A stretch of 64,000 nt of DNA from Candidatus Eremiobacteraceae bacterium (GTDB lineage Bacteria; Vulcanimicrobiota; Vulcanimicrobiia; Eremiobacterales; Eremiobacteraceae), in NCBI GenBank assembly GCA_036511855.1, contig DATCBN010000004.1, positions 62,001-126,000 on the forward strand, read 5' to 3'. Position 1 is the first letter of the stretch. Each line of letters starts with the position of its first letter. This document shows positions 1-8,516 of this stretch, piece after piece. A program made the position numbers and the translations under genes. The notes beneath the pieces were generated by a model that worked only from the letters and a program-made list of their open reading frames with translations, was not told the origin of the DNA and ran no database searches.

Positions 1-497
1 GCAAGCGCGACGACGATCACGCTCGTATCGACGCTCATGCGCGCCGCCGTGCGCAATGCGATCGCGACGACGCTCCGAATCGAGGCGCGCAGATGGACGA
101 CGAGCGCGACGTAGTGCGGCGAAGCGCCGGCTGCGATGGCCGCGTACAACCGTTGCCGGGCCTCCGGCGACGTGAAAGTCTCGACGAGCGCGGTCGTCGC
201 CGTGGGAAGGCAGACCGCGCACATCGCGGCAGCCGCGACGAGCCCGATGTTGGTCGTGCCCGTGAGCAGCGCGACGACTGCGACGGCACAGCCCGTGACG
301 ACCGGCGGCACCGCGCGTCCGCTTCTTCCGGCCGAACGGACGAGCGGCCCGGCCGCACCCGATGCTTTAGCAGCCACGGACAGCGCCGCGAGCAGCGCGA
401 TCAACATGGTGACGGGCAGCGCAAGGCCTACCGCGGCGAACGTCACGCCGATGCCGTCGGAAAGCGACATGGTCGCAAGCTCCACGGTCACGTCCAT
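1..497 (-). CDS. Second PstA-like ABC permease, C-terminus beyond window
   Basis: An inner-membrane permease subunit of a phosphate-type ABC transporter is inferred. The frame opens with ATG at 497 and stays open to the window edge, so about 165 residues are visible. It is strongly hydrophobic. Around residue 70 it has a VPPVVTG segment corresponding to VPSxxxG of PstA/PstC. Near residues 120-140 it has an EAA-type loop (AAIAAGASPHYVALVVHLRA), the usual contact for the ATPase. It overlaps the end of the preceding permease gene by 10 bp, so the two are translationally linked. The sequence is clearly divergent from the canonical pstA at 4603-5445. No solute-binding gene of its own is visible. 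Substrate specificity is unknown; phosphate is inferred only from the operon. Confidence 0.7.
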   Translation of the reverse strand, partial: MDVTVELATMSLSDGIGVTFAAVGLALPVTMLIALLAALSVAAKASGAAGPLVRSAGRSGRAVPPVVTGCAVAVVALLTGTTNIGLVAAAAMCAVCLPTATTALVETFTSPEARQRLYAAIAAGASPHYVALVVHLRASIRSVVAIALRTAARMSVDTSVIVVAL

Positions 498-1315
498 GCG
501 ATGTGCCGGTCGAATCTATTCGCGGCGCTGACTGCGGCGAATCCCAACGCGATCAAGACGAGACCTGCGGCCGACGCTTGTCCGAGCAGTACGAGCGTTT
601 CGTTCGAGCCGGAGGCAGAAACGCCGTGAAGACTGGCGCCGACCAAGACTGCGCCGAGCGGCCGCTGACCAAAGGCAAGCGCAAGAAAGATCAGCGTCAC
701 GGCCGATGCCTCGCCGGCGGCGCGCGCAAAACCAAGCGACATCGCTGCCCACAACGTGCGGGCGACGAGCGGGAGCAAAACGGCGACCGCGATGAGCGGG
801 CGCGCAGCACCGGCTGCGGCGGCGCCCTCGCGCGTGACAACCGGGATACGATGAAGCGCGTGCATGGTGGCGCCGAACGCCGGCGCGATAAGCATCAGCG
901 TCAGCATCATCACGGCCACGGAAACGACTTGCCACTCCGGCGGCGCGGCATGACTGCCGGGCCGGCCGAACGCGGTCGGGATGATGATCGCCCAGCCAAG
1001 ACCGCCCCACACGATGGGCGGAACCGCGCGCAAGCCCGCGATAAAAAGCCGGGCCACACGATTGAGCCACGGCTGCCCGAATTCTTCGCTGACGAACGCG
1101 AGCGCCGCACCGATCGATGCCCCAAGGCCTGCGGCCAGCGCAGCGATCGTGATCGTCATCGCGACCGGCGCCGCGTATGAAATGTCGGCCGGGCGATCGC
1201 GCACTTCCATCGCGGCAAACGCGATCACGCCCACGACGGCAACCGGTACGGCGACGACAAGCCAGGCGCACAGCCTGCCCGCCGTCATGATGACCCGCGT
1301 GCCGAACCCGGTCAT
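488..1315 (-). CDS. Second PstC-like ABC permease
   Basis: This 275-residue inner-membrane protein has about six hydrophobic segments. Landmarks typical of phosphate ABC permeases are RAVPPIVWG at residues 96-104 (compare AAVPSVVYG in the pstC of this window), an EAA-type loop at 163-183 and GFARAAGEASAV near 195-205. It is shorter than the canonical PstC here (329 residues) and lacks its N-terminal extension. It lies 57 bp downstream of the phosphoesterase gene on the same strand and overlaps the next permease by 10 bp. The pair looks like a duplicated, diverged PstCA module. A different anion (phosphonate, phosphite) or a partnership with PstB/PstS encoded upstream are both possible. Confidence 0.75.
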   Translation of the reverse strand: MTGFGTRVIMTAGRLCAWLVVAVPVAVVGVIAFAAMEVRDRPADISYAAPVAMTITIAALAAGLGASIGAALAFVSEEFGQPWLNRVARLFIAGLRAVPPIVWGGLGWAIIIPTAFGRPGSHAAPPEWQVVSVAVMMLTLMLIAPAFGATMHALHRIPVVTREGAAAAGAARPLIAVAVLLPLVARTLWAAMSLGFARAAGEASAVTLIFLALAFGQRPLGAVLVGASLHGVSASGSNETLVLLGQASAAGLVLIALGFAAVSAANRFDRHIAWT

Positions 1316-1372
1316 ATAAGTCCGCGTTCGGCGGCCTTCACGCGGGGACCCTTTGACTATCGGGCGGCGCGG

Positions 1373-3775
1373 TTACCGGTCGTCATACTGCGCAACAACT
1401 ACCTTGCCGATACGGCGAAGATACTCGCGGTGCGCCACAAGCGACCGCGCGCCGCGAATCGATCGCCATTCTTGTTCGGGTATCGCCGCCGAATCCGGCC
1501 CGTCAAGCAAGAACGACATGCTTGCGGCCTTGCCCGGATTCATTTTCATCGCTATGTTCGATGGCAACGCTGCATATGGTGCGACGGAAGGCTGCGCCGC
1601 AAACGCATCGAGCATCGGCGGTGCTGCGGCGTCGTACATGTTCAACGGATCCAGGCCGTAGAGCACCTCGACCGTGCGCAAGATGCTCGGGATGCTGTAG
1701 TGCGTGTGGTCCACGTAGCCTTGGCGCACGTATGGCCCGATGACAAACGCGGGTTGGCGATGCGAGTCCACGTGGTCACCGCTTCCTTGCGGATCGTCGG
1801 TGGTCACAAAGACGACGGTGTCGCGCCATTCCGGCCGTTTCGATAGCCCTTCGACGATCTGTCCGAGCGCGGCGTCGTTGCTAGCCACATAGGAAGCCGG
1901 CGTGTAAAATCCGGCTTTGGTGCCCGCCGTGTGATCGGTTGGCAGCGTCAGGTACGAATACGAAGCCAGACCGTGGGCGTTCACGTCGTCGAGGAAAAGT
2001 TTCGCGCGCGCCGTGTCGAGCACGGCGAAGTCGATGTGCGCGCCTGGATACAACTGATCGGCATGGCTGGCCAACCCAGGCGCGATCTTGCCGTCCGCAT
2101 TCATGGTCATCTGCTCGCCGTAGACGCGAAACGAAACACTTTTGCGTTGCAATTCGTCGATCAGTTCGCCGCGCGGTCCGAACACGGCGCTCACGTTGAC
2201 TCGCGGTCCCTTCGGCAGATCGGCGAGATCGCGAAACCAATCGAAGTCCATCTGCTGCACGGTGACGGAGTCTTCGCCGGCGACGGCGTACGGCCAGATC
2301 GAATAAGCGACGCGCCGGTCTTTCGGCGTTGCGAGATCATCGGGCGTGTGGGCGTTGCGCACGTGATAGTCGTTTGCCATGCCTTGCGTGGCCCACGCGT
2401 GTCCGTAGATGCTCGCCTGGCCGTTGCCCATGAAGTTGTCGAACAATGTATACCGTTCGGCCAGGGCGTGCGCATTCGGCGTGTACTTCTTGCCGTAGAG
2501 CAGCAGCGCGGGATCGGCGTCGGCTTGCGGTTCGTCGCCGAATTCCTCGTCGAAGTGCTTGTTTTCTTGAACGATGAAGACGACGTGCTTGATCGCCGGG
2601 AGCTGGCTTGGCGCGGGTGCGGCGACCGCGAAATGGTTATCGCTCGCCACCGTATCGGTCCATTGCGCAAAGCGCTTGGGTTCCACGACCAGATGTTGCA
2701 CGAATCCCGTGTACCAGCCGTTCCATTCGGATCCCGGATCGGGCTGGGTGCCAAGTCCCTGCGCACTGAGTATCCACAACTGCGGCTTGTCTCTGGGATC
2801 GTCGTCGATCGTGGATTGCCCGCGGAAGAGCACGCTCATCGGATACCATCCGGTGGGGATCCTGCCGATCACGCCGCCGCTCGCAAGATCGACGATCGCG
2901 ACATCGTTGAAGCCGGACTCCGCGACGAATAACGTCGTACGATCGCTCGAGACCGCCATGCCCGACGGCGTCTGGCCGGCGAACGGGTCCGCGGCCAGGA
3001 AAAGGTCGAGATGGCGCGTGACTTTGCGCGAGGCGATATCGATTTGCGCGACGTCATGACCATCCGCGTCGGCGACAAAGACGCGATCGCGATCGACCAG
3101 CAGTCTGGTCGGATGCGGGCCGGTCTGGATCTCAACGGGGCTCGACGTGCCCTCGGCCCATGCGTCGACGTGGCCGCTATCGTAGATCGTCGCGATGAGC
3201 ATGCCGCCGGAAACGGCGACATCGAACGGCTGCCCGCTGGCTTTGAGGCGCTGGATGACAGCGCCGCTCTTGTCGTTGACGACGTCGACTTCGCGCTGTG
3301 CCGTGCGCGCGACGATGAGATCGTGCGATCCGGGATCATCGGCGACACCGTTGACCAGGCCGCCGAGCCGGATATCCGGACGCTTTGCGAATACCGGAGC
3401 GTCCGTCGAATCGGCAGCGTCGTACGAGAAACGCGAGACCAAACCCGTGTAGCCGCGCGTCACGAAGATGCCGTCGATGGTCCACGCCATGCCGGTAGCA
3501 AACGGCACGGACAGACGGTCGACTTGCCGCGCGTCTTCGCCGACGGCGATGACGTCGACCGCGCCGCCATCCTGGGAAAGCACGGCGATCCATTTGCCGT
3601 CGGGCGACATCGCCTCGGACGACGCAAAGCCCTCGACGGGAATCGTGAAACCGATGGGAGTCACCGATCTGCCATCGGGAAGGAGAGAGTATGCCGCCGC
3701 CCCCGAATGGCCGGCGGTTACGATCGCGGCCGCGCACGCTGTCGCGGCAAGAATGGTGCGCATGTGCATCAACAT
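1373..3775 (-). CDS. Secreted YVTN beta-propeller/phosphoesterase fusion
   Basis: An 800-residue exported protein that probably releases phosphate from organic esters outside the cytoplasm. Residues 1-28 form a signal peptide ending in AAA. Residues about 30-340 carry YVTN/YncE-type propeller repeats (for example PSGMAVS...LFVAESG). Residues about 385-795 match the phosphoesterase family that includes phospholipase C and AcpA-type acid phosphatases, with the N-terminal VVFIVQENKHFDEEFG motif and a late TTDDPQGSGDHVDSHRQP segment. The ATG at 3775 was chosen because it leaves a clean signal peptide and starts after the pstB stop; ATGs at 3769 and 3763 are alternatives. Placement directly after pstB fits phosphate-starvation expression. 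The exact substrate cannot be read from sequence. Confidence 0.88.
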   Translation of the reverse strand: MLMHMRTILAATACAAAIVTAGHSGAAAYSLLPDGRSVTPIGFTIPVEGFASSEAMSPDGKWIAVLSQDGGAVDVIAVGEDARQVDRLSVPFATGMAWTIDGIFVTRGYTGLVSRFSYDAADSTDAPVFAKRPDIRLGGLVNGVADDPGSHDLIVARTAQREVDVVNDKSGAVIQRLKASGQPFDVAVSGGMLIATIYDSGHVDAWAEGTSSPVEIQTGPHPTRLLVDRDRVFVADADGHDVAQIDIASRKVTRHLDLFLAADPFAGQTPSGMAVSSDRTTLFVAESGFNDVAIVDLASGGVIGRIPTGWYPMSVLFRGQSTIDDDPRDKPQLWILSAQGLGTQPDPGSEWNGWYTGFVQHLVVEPKRFAQWTDTVASDNHFAVAAPAPSQLPAIKHVVFIVQENKHFDEEFGDEPQADADPALLLYGKKYTPNAHALAERYTLFDNFMGNGQASIYGHAWATQGMANDYHVRNAHTPDDLATPKDRRVAYSIWPYAVAGEDSVTVQQMDFDWFRDLADLPKGPRVNVSAVFGPRGELIDELQRKSVSFRVYGEQMTMNADGKIAPGLASHADQLYPGAHIDFAVLDTARAKLFLDDVNAHGLASYSYLTLPTDHTAGTKAGFYTPASYVASNDAALGQIVEGLSKRPEWRDTVVFVTTDDPQGSGDHVDSHRQPAFVIGPYVRQGYVDHTHYSIPSILRTVEVLYGLDPLNMYDAAAPPMLDAFAAQPSVAPYAALPSNIAMKMNPGKAASMSFLLDGPDSAAIPEQEWRSIRGARSLVAHREYLRRIGKVVVAQYDDR

Positions 3776-3803
3776 CCGACTTTCAACGCGATGAGTGATG
3801 GGT

Positions 3804-4580
3804 CTACCCGAATCTACCGGTGATGTAGTCCTCGGTGCGGTTGTCCTTCGGTGTGGTGAACATCCGCGATGATTCGCCGAACTCCACGAGTTCGCCGGGC
3901 GCGGCTTCTGCAGCAAGCATGAAGCCGGTGTAGTCCGAGCAACGCGCGGCCTGCTGCATGTTGTGCGTGACGATGATGATCGTGTAGGTCTTCTTCAGGT
4001 CGCGCATGAGCTCTTCGATCTTCATGGTTGAGATCGGGTCAAGTGCCGACGCAGGTTCGTCCATGAGCAGCACGTCGGGCTCCACCGCGAGCGCGCGTGC
4101 GATGCAGAGCCGCTGCTGCTGCCCGCCCGAAAGCGAAGTGCCGGGCTGGTGCAATTTGTCTTTGACTTCGTCCCAGAGCGCAGAGAGACGCAGGCTATGT
4201 TCGGCGATGCTGTCGAGCGAACTGCGATCGGAGATGTTGCCGGCCAGGCGGACGCCGGCGAGCACGTTTTCCTTGATGGACATGGTGGGAAACGGATTCG
4301 GGCGCTGAAAAACCATGCCGATCCTGCGCCGCAGCGCGGTGGGATCGACACCCGGATCGTACAGATTCGCGTCGTCGAGCAGCACTTCGCCCTCGACGCG
4401 CGTGTTCGGCACCACCTCATGCATGCGGTTCAGACACCGCAAGAGCGTGGACTTGCCACAGCCGGATGGACCGATGAGCGCGGTGATGGCGTTCGGCTCG
4501 AAGCGGATGGTGACGCCGCGAACTGCGAGATGCTTGCCATAGTAGGCGTTGAGCGAATGCGTGCGGAGTTCGGTCTTCAT
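3804..4580 (-). CDS. pstB: Phosphate ABC transporter ATPase PstB
   Basis: Cytoplasmic ATPase that powers high-affinity phosphate import through PstCA. At 258 residues it has normal PstB length. The complete nucleotide-binding set is visible: Walker [10 protein letters not shown] at 37-45, Q-loop Q92, signature LSGGQQQR at 150-157, Walker B VLLMDEP at 170-176 and H-loop His206. The family-typical [14 protein letters not shown] stretch follows the Q-loop. It lies 22 bp after pstA and is the fourth gene of the pstSCAB order. Its product could also serve the second permease pair at 1-1315, which has no ATPase in view. Confidence 0.97.
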   Translation of the reverse strand: MKTELRTHSLNAYYGKHLAVRGVTIRFEPNAITALIGPSGCGKSTLLRCLNRMHEVVPNTRVEGEVLLDDANLYDPGVDPTALRRRIGMVFQRPNPFPTMSIKENVLAGVRLAGNISDRSSLDSIAEHSLRLSALWDEVKDKLHQPGTSLSGGQQQRLCIARALAVEPDVLLMDEPASALDPISTMKIEELMRDLKKTYTIIIVTHNMQQAARCSDYTGFMLAAEAAPGELVEFGESSRMFTTPKDNRTEDYITGRFG

Positions 4581-4602
4581 TCGGACTTCGTCAGTGCACG
4601 CA

Positions 4603-5445
4603 TCAGCGGGCGGTGGTGCGGGCTGGAAACGCCAAACGCGCGATCAGATTCAGCGCGAAGACGAGTAAGATCAAAACGAGCGCACCACCCCAGGCGGCTT
4701 GCTGCCAGTCTTTGTACGGCGAGATCGCGTATTGGAAGATGATGAGCGGAAGCGCGGCGGTCTGCGAATTGATGCCCCGGCTCCAGAACGAGCTGCCGAA
4801 CGCGGTGAACAGCAACGGCGCCGACTCGCCGGCGACACGCGCCACCGCCAACAAGACGCCGGTGACGATGCCGGGTCGCGCGCAAGGCACGGTGACGAGC
4901 AGGACCGCCTTCCATGAGGGAATGCCAAGCGCCAACGCGCCTTCACGGATCGTGTACGGCACGAGGCGCACCGCCTCTTCGGTGGTGCGCACCACGATGG
5001 GCAGCATGATGACCGCCAGCGCGACGGACGCCGAGAGCGCCGAGAAGTGCTTGCTCGGCAATACGACGAGCGCGTATGCGAAGACGCCGATGGCGATCGA
5101 GGGGACTCCGGTGAGGACGTCGCTCAAGAATCGAACGGCCATGGCGGTCTTGCCGCGGCCGAAGAGGGCGAGGTAAATGCCCGCCATGACGCCGACGGGC
5201 ACGGCACCAAGCGATGCGACGGCGATGATCTCCATCGAACCGAGAATCGCATTCGCGATGCCGCCGCCCGGCACGCCGATGGGCGCAGGCAATCTTGTGA
5301 AGAACGCGGGCGTCAATGCCCCTATTCCGTTCTCGACGACGTAAAAGATCACGGCCGCGAGCACACCGGCGGCGAGCAGCGTGCAAAATCCCGCGACGCC
5401 CACCATGAACGCGCTATAAGCGCGGCGCGCGGCGAGACCCTTCAC
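4603..5445 (-). CDS. pstA: Phosphate ABC transporter permease PstA
   Basis: Inner-membrane half of the phosphate channel, 280 residues with six predicted membrane segments. It shows the family [17 protein letters not shown] segment near 112-128, the EAA loop [16 protein letters not shown] at about 167-182, and [15 protein letters not shown] after it. It starts with GTG at 5445, overlapping the pstC stop by 4 bp (GTGA), which indicates translational coupling and equal stoichiometry with PstC. It is clearly the canonical PstA, distinct from the permease at 1-497. Confidence 0.95.
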   Translation of the reverse strand: MKGLAARRAYSAFMVGVAGFCTLLAAGVLAAVIFYVVENGIGALTPAFFTRLPAPIGVPGGGIANAILGSMEIIAVASLGAVPVGVMAGIYLALFGRGKTAMAVRFLSDVLTGVPSIAIGVFAYALVVLPSKHFSALSASVALAVIMLPIVVRTTEEAVRLVPYTIREGALALGIPSWKAVLLVTVPCARPGIVTGVLLAVARVAGESAPLLFTAFGSSFWSRGINSQTAALPLIIFQYAISPYKDWQQAAWGGALVLILLVFALNLIARLAFPARTTAR

Positions 5446-6431
5446 TTGCGACCCGCTCTCGGGCCCGAGGCGACGCTCCAGACGAGCGTGCGCGCGATGA
5501 CGTTGATGACGATGCTCAACACGAACAAAAGCAAACCGACTTCGATGAGCATCGCGACGTATTGCCGTCCGGTTGCTTCAGTGAATTCGAGTGCGAGGAC
5601 GCTCGCCATCGTGTAGCCCGGCGCGAAGAGAGAAGCGGCGATGGCCGGCTTGTTGCCGATCACCATCACGACCGCCATCGCTTCGCCGAGCGCGCGGCCA
5701 AGAGCCAGCACGAGCGCGCCGATGACGCCCGAGCGGGCGTAAGGCAGCACGGCTTTGGAAAGCACTTCCCACTTCGTGGCGCCCAGCGCGAGCATGGCTT
5801 CGCGCTGATCGATGGGCACGGCCGTGAACACGTCGCGCGATATCGCCGCGACGGTAGGCAAGATCATGATCGAGAGCAAGACGCCGCCGGTGAGCATGCC
5901 GACGCCGTAGATCGGTCCTTGGAATTGCGGCAAGAATCCCAGTGTTTTGCTCAAGAAAGGTTCGACCGTGGTGCGCATCACCGGCGCGAGCACGAACAGG
6001 CCCCACAGACCGTAGACCACGCTCGGCACCGCCGCGAGCAACTCCACCAGCATCCCAAGCGGACCCGCGAGCCGGCGCGACGCGAGCTCTGAAAGGAACA
6101 GCGCGCACGCGATGCCGATCGGCCCCGCGATCAACAGCGCGATCGCCGACGTGACGACGGTGCCGAACACGAATGGAAGGACGCCGTACTTGCCGTCGGT
6201 CGGATCCCACGTGAAATTCGCGATCGACGAAATCGGAACTGTGGACAGCGCCGGCCACGCCGAAACGAAAAGGACGACGAACAAACCGGCCACGACGAGC
6301 AGCACGACCCATGCGGCAGCGTGGACGGCGGCGCCAAACGCGCGATCGCCGACGCGCGTGGAAGCGCGCAGCATACGCGGCCGCGCGACGGGTATGGATA
6401 TGGGGGCTATGTCGACGCTTTGCTGCGACAC
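5442..6431 (-). CDS. pstC: Phosphate ABC transporter permease PstC
   Basis: Inner-membrane partner of PstA, 329 residues starting at GTG 6431. A roughly 30-residue cytoplasmic N-terminus precedes the first membrane segment (40-58). Family marks are AAVPSVVYGLWGLFVL at 133-148, the EAA loop QREAMLALGATKWEVL at 209-224 and GRALGEAMAVVMVIGN later. The gene is separated from pstS by about 120 bp that contain a GC-rich stem-loop, in line with the usual excess of PstS over the membrane subunits. Confidence 0.95.
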   Translation of the reverse strand: MSQQSVDIAPISIPVARPRMLRASTRVGDRAFGAAVHAAAWVVLLVVAGLFVVLFVSAWPALSTVPISSIANFTWDPTDGKYGVLPFVFGTVVTSAIALLIAGPIGIACALFLSELASRRLAGPLGMLVELLAAVPSVVYGLWGLFVLAPVMRTTVEPFLSKTLGFLPQFQGPIYGVGMLTGGVLLSIMILPTVAAISRDVFTAVPIDQREAMLALGATKWEVLSKAVLPYARSGVIGALVLALGRALGEAMAVVMVIGNKPAIAASLFAPGYTMASVLALEFTEATGRQYVAMLIEVGLLLFVLSIVINVIARTLVWSVASGPRAGRK

Positions 6432-6518
6432 GACGCTCTCATTAAGAAGGCGAAGACGGTGCGGAACTCAGGTTTGTCGCCTGGTGCCGCGCCGCCTTTT
6501 TAGATTACCGGCGTGCGC

Positions 6519-6537
6519 GCCGGCGTTGTGCGCCGGC
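6519..6537 (-). promoter_or_regulatory. Stem-loop between pstS and pstC
   Basis: A perfect 7-bp inverted repeat GCCGGCG/CGCCGGC with a 5-nt loop sits 14 bp after the pstS stop, in the transcribed direction. No T-tract follows, so it is not a clear intrinsic terminator. Inferred role: 3' stabilisation of pstS mRNA or partial attenuation before pstCAB. Confidence 0.5.
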
Positions 6538-6550
6538 TTCGCGGACGATG

Positions 6551-7612
6551 CTATCGGATGGCCGCGAGCGCCTTGCGCGCCGAGTTCTGCACGTTCGAGG
6601 GCAACGGAACGTAGTGCACTTTCGCGGCGTACGACTGTCCCGAGGTCACTAGCCAGTTGAACAAGTCGACCAGTGCCTTGCCTTTGTTCGCATCCGGCTG
6701 GCTCCTCCAGAGCATGACCCACGAGTAGCCGCAGATCGGATAACTCGCGGAGCCGTTCTGGTCGACGATGGAGAAGTCGTTCGGATTGACGGTGGCCTTT
6801 TGCGCCGCGGCTGCGCGCACGCTGTCAAGGGTTGGCAACACGAACGCGCCGGCCTTATTGCGGACCGCGGCGTACGTCATGCCGTTCTCGAGCGCATACG
6901 CAAGCTCGACGTAACCGATGGCGCCCGGATTGTTGCGCACCTGTCCGGCCACGCCTTCGTTACCCTTTGCTCCGAGCGACGCGGCGCCCGGCCAATTCAC
7001 GCTCTTGCCCGTGCCGATCTGCGATTTCCATGCTGGGCTCACATGACTGAGATAGTCGGTGAAGATGTAGGTGGTGCCGCTGCCGTCGGCGCGGTGCACG
7101 GTGACGATGGGAAGATTCGGGAGGTTCGCTTGCGGGTTGAGCTGCGCGATGGCCTTGTCGTTCCAGTTCGTGATCGTGCCCGAGAAGATGGCGACGAGGA
7201 CGTCGGACGTGAGATGGAGATCGGCGGGAGCGCCGGGGACGTTGTACGCGATGGCCTCGCCGCCAAGCGCGACGGGCACTTGGATGACATCGCCGTTCGA
7301 CGATGCGGCGGCGGCGAGCTCTTTGGCGTTCATCGGCACGTCAGATGCGCCGAAATCCACGGTTTTAGCGGTGAATTGTTGGATGCCGGCGCCGGAGCCG
7401 ATGCTTTGATAGTCGACCGTGACATCGTTGTGCACTTCGGAATATTGGTAGAAGGCGCGCGAGAAAAATGGATAATCGAACGACGATCCCGCGCCGACGA
7501 GTTGGGAATCGGCCAGAGCCGCGGCCGGTGCTGCGAGCGAAATGCCCGCGAGAACGGTTGCGATGAGTCTGAGGGGGCTATTGCGCACGATTTTTATGCT
7601 CCTGCAGTGCAA
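6551..7612 (-). CDS. pstS: Phosphate-binding protein PstS
   Basis: Exported solute-binding protein that delivers phosphate to PstCA, 353 residues. A signal peptide with hydrophobic core at about 15-33 ends in ALA before D35. Phosphate-binding segments typical of PstS are visible: GAGSSF 40-45, SIGSGAG 70-76, GASD 88-91 and RADGSGTT 173-180. ATG 7612 is the only Met start. No lipobox Cys is present, so it appears to be a free periplasmic protein, as expected for a diderm. A putative Pho box and -10 element lie immediately upstream, which makes it the first gene of the pst operon. Confidence 0.97.
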   Translation of the reverse strand: MHCRSIKIVRNSPLRLIATVLAGISLAAPAAALADSQLVGAGSSFDYPFFSRAFYQYSEVHNDVTVDYQSIGSGAGIQQFTAKTVDFGASDVPMNAKELAAAASSNGDVIQVPVALGGEAIAYNVPGAPADLHLTSDVLVAIFSGTITNWNDKAIAQLNPQANLPNLPIVTVHRADGSGTTYIFTDYLSHVSPAWKSQIGTGKSVNWPGAASLGAKGNEGVAGQVRNNPGAIGYVELAYALENGMTYAAVRNKAGAFVLPTLDSVRAAAAQKATVNPNDFSIVDQNGSASYPICGYSWVMLWRSQPDANKGKALVDLFNWLVTSGQSYAAKVHYVPLPSNVQNSARKALAAIR

Positions 7613-7635
7613 GTGAAGCGGACGCTTTATTCAAT

Positions 7636-7690
7636 AGTATACCGTGGGGGCATCAAGTTGAAGTTATCGCAAGGTTAAGGAAAGTTAAGA
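7636..7690 (-). promoter_or_regulatory. Putative Pho box and -10 element of the pst operon
   Basis: Read on the minus strand, CTTAACTTTC and CTTAACCTTG are adjacent (TAAC 10 bp apart), followed by a degenerate CGATAAC another 11 bp on. A TATACT hexamer lies at 7636-7641, about 20 bp farther downstream. PhoB/PhoP-type response regulators bind direct repeats with about 11-bp spacing that replace the -35 element, and this layout fits. The PhoBR pair encoded next door is the obvious regulator. The call is from pattern only. Confidence 0.6.
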
Positions 7691-7699
7691 CCAGCAGAC

Positions 7700-8425
7700 C
7701 TAAGTCTCAGTGCGGCCGGCTTTGAGGAGCGCGTCGCCGTGTGCGGCGACTTCGTTGATCTCAACAACGGAACGCTTGAGCTTCTTCGGGACGCCCTCGA
7801 CCATGTAAGCGACGCGCTCGCAGACGTTTGTGGCGTGGTCGGCGATGCGCTCCAAGTAGAGCGCGACGAGGATGAGGTTGCTCCCGCGATTGATGGCCTT
7901 TGGATCTTTGGCCATGAATTCGATGAGTTCTTTGAAAACGGCGCGATAGAGGCGATCGACTTCGTCGTCTTTTTCCGGGATGAGGTGCGCAGCACCGGCG
8001 TCTCGATTGGCAAACGCATCGAGAGATTCGCGCAACATCTCGCGCGCTTTGGCGGCCATCCGCGGAATGTCGATCATCGGCTTGAGCTGCGGCTCGCGAG
8101 CCAAATTCTTCGTGATCTGCGCGATGTCGCAGGCGTGATCGCCGATGCGCTCGAGGTCGATGATGATGTCGAGCATGGCCGCGATGGTGCGCAGGTCCGA
8201 CGCCATGGGCTGCTGCAATGCGAGCAGGTTCAGGCAGTTGGTCTCGATGCGCACGTTGAGGTCGTCGATGTAATCGTCGAAATTCAGGATTTCGTCCGCG
8301 AGGGCGATGTCGGACCGGGCGAGCCCGTCGACTGCTTTCGTGATGGCCTCTTCGACCAAGCTTCCCATCCGCAGGACGTCTTGCTGGGTCTCGTTGAGGA
8401 TCCGGTGGAAGTTCTCCCGGGCCAA
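7700..8425 (-). CDS. phoU: Phosphate signalling regulator PhoU
   Basis: Cytoplasmic regulator that links the Pst transporter to the PhoR kinase, 241 residues, within the normal range for PhoU. Two homologous three-helix repeats are visible, each with a metal-binding type motif: DLERIGDHACDIA near 90-102 and LERIADHATNVCE near 192-204. The start is TTG at 8425, preceded by an AGGAAA ribosome-binding sequence. Unlike the E. coli order, phoU lies between phoBR and pstS and has its own promoter, so PhoU may be made even when the pst operon is off. Confidence 0.95.
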   Translation of the reverse strand: MARENFHRILNETQQDVLRMGSLVEEAITKAVDGLARSDIALADEILNFDDYIDDLNVRIETNCLNLLALQQPMASDLRTIAAMLDIIIDLERIGDHACDIAQITKNLAREPQLKPMIDIPRMAAKAREMLRESLDAFANRDAGAAHLIPEKDDEVDRLYRAVFKELIEFMAKDPKAINRGSNLILVALYLERIADHATNVCERVAYMVEGVPKKLKRSVVEINEVAAHGDALLKAGRTET

Positions 8426-8462
8426 TATTTCCTCGCTTCCAGGCGATGACCGGTTTTATTGC

Positions 8463-8491
8463 ATTATAAAGCGCGAGCGCGGGTTTGTAAA
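8463..8491 (-). promoter_or_regulatory. Sigma70-type promoter of phoU
   Basis: TTTACA at 8486-8491 and a perfect TATAAT at 8463-8468 are separated by exactly 17 bp on the minus strand, 38 bp before the phoU start codon. No Pho-box-like repeats overlap it, so constitutive expression is inferred. Confidence 0.75.
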
Positions 8492-8516
8492 CACGCGAGG
8501 CGCGAACGTCGAGCGG

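Noticed and set aside
3776-3916. Upstream extension of the phosphoesterase
   Set aside because: It would run into pstB and place 47 hydrophilic residues in front of a clean signal peptide.
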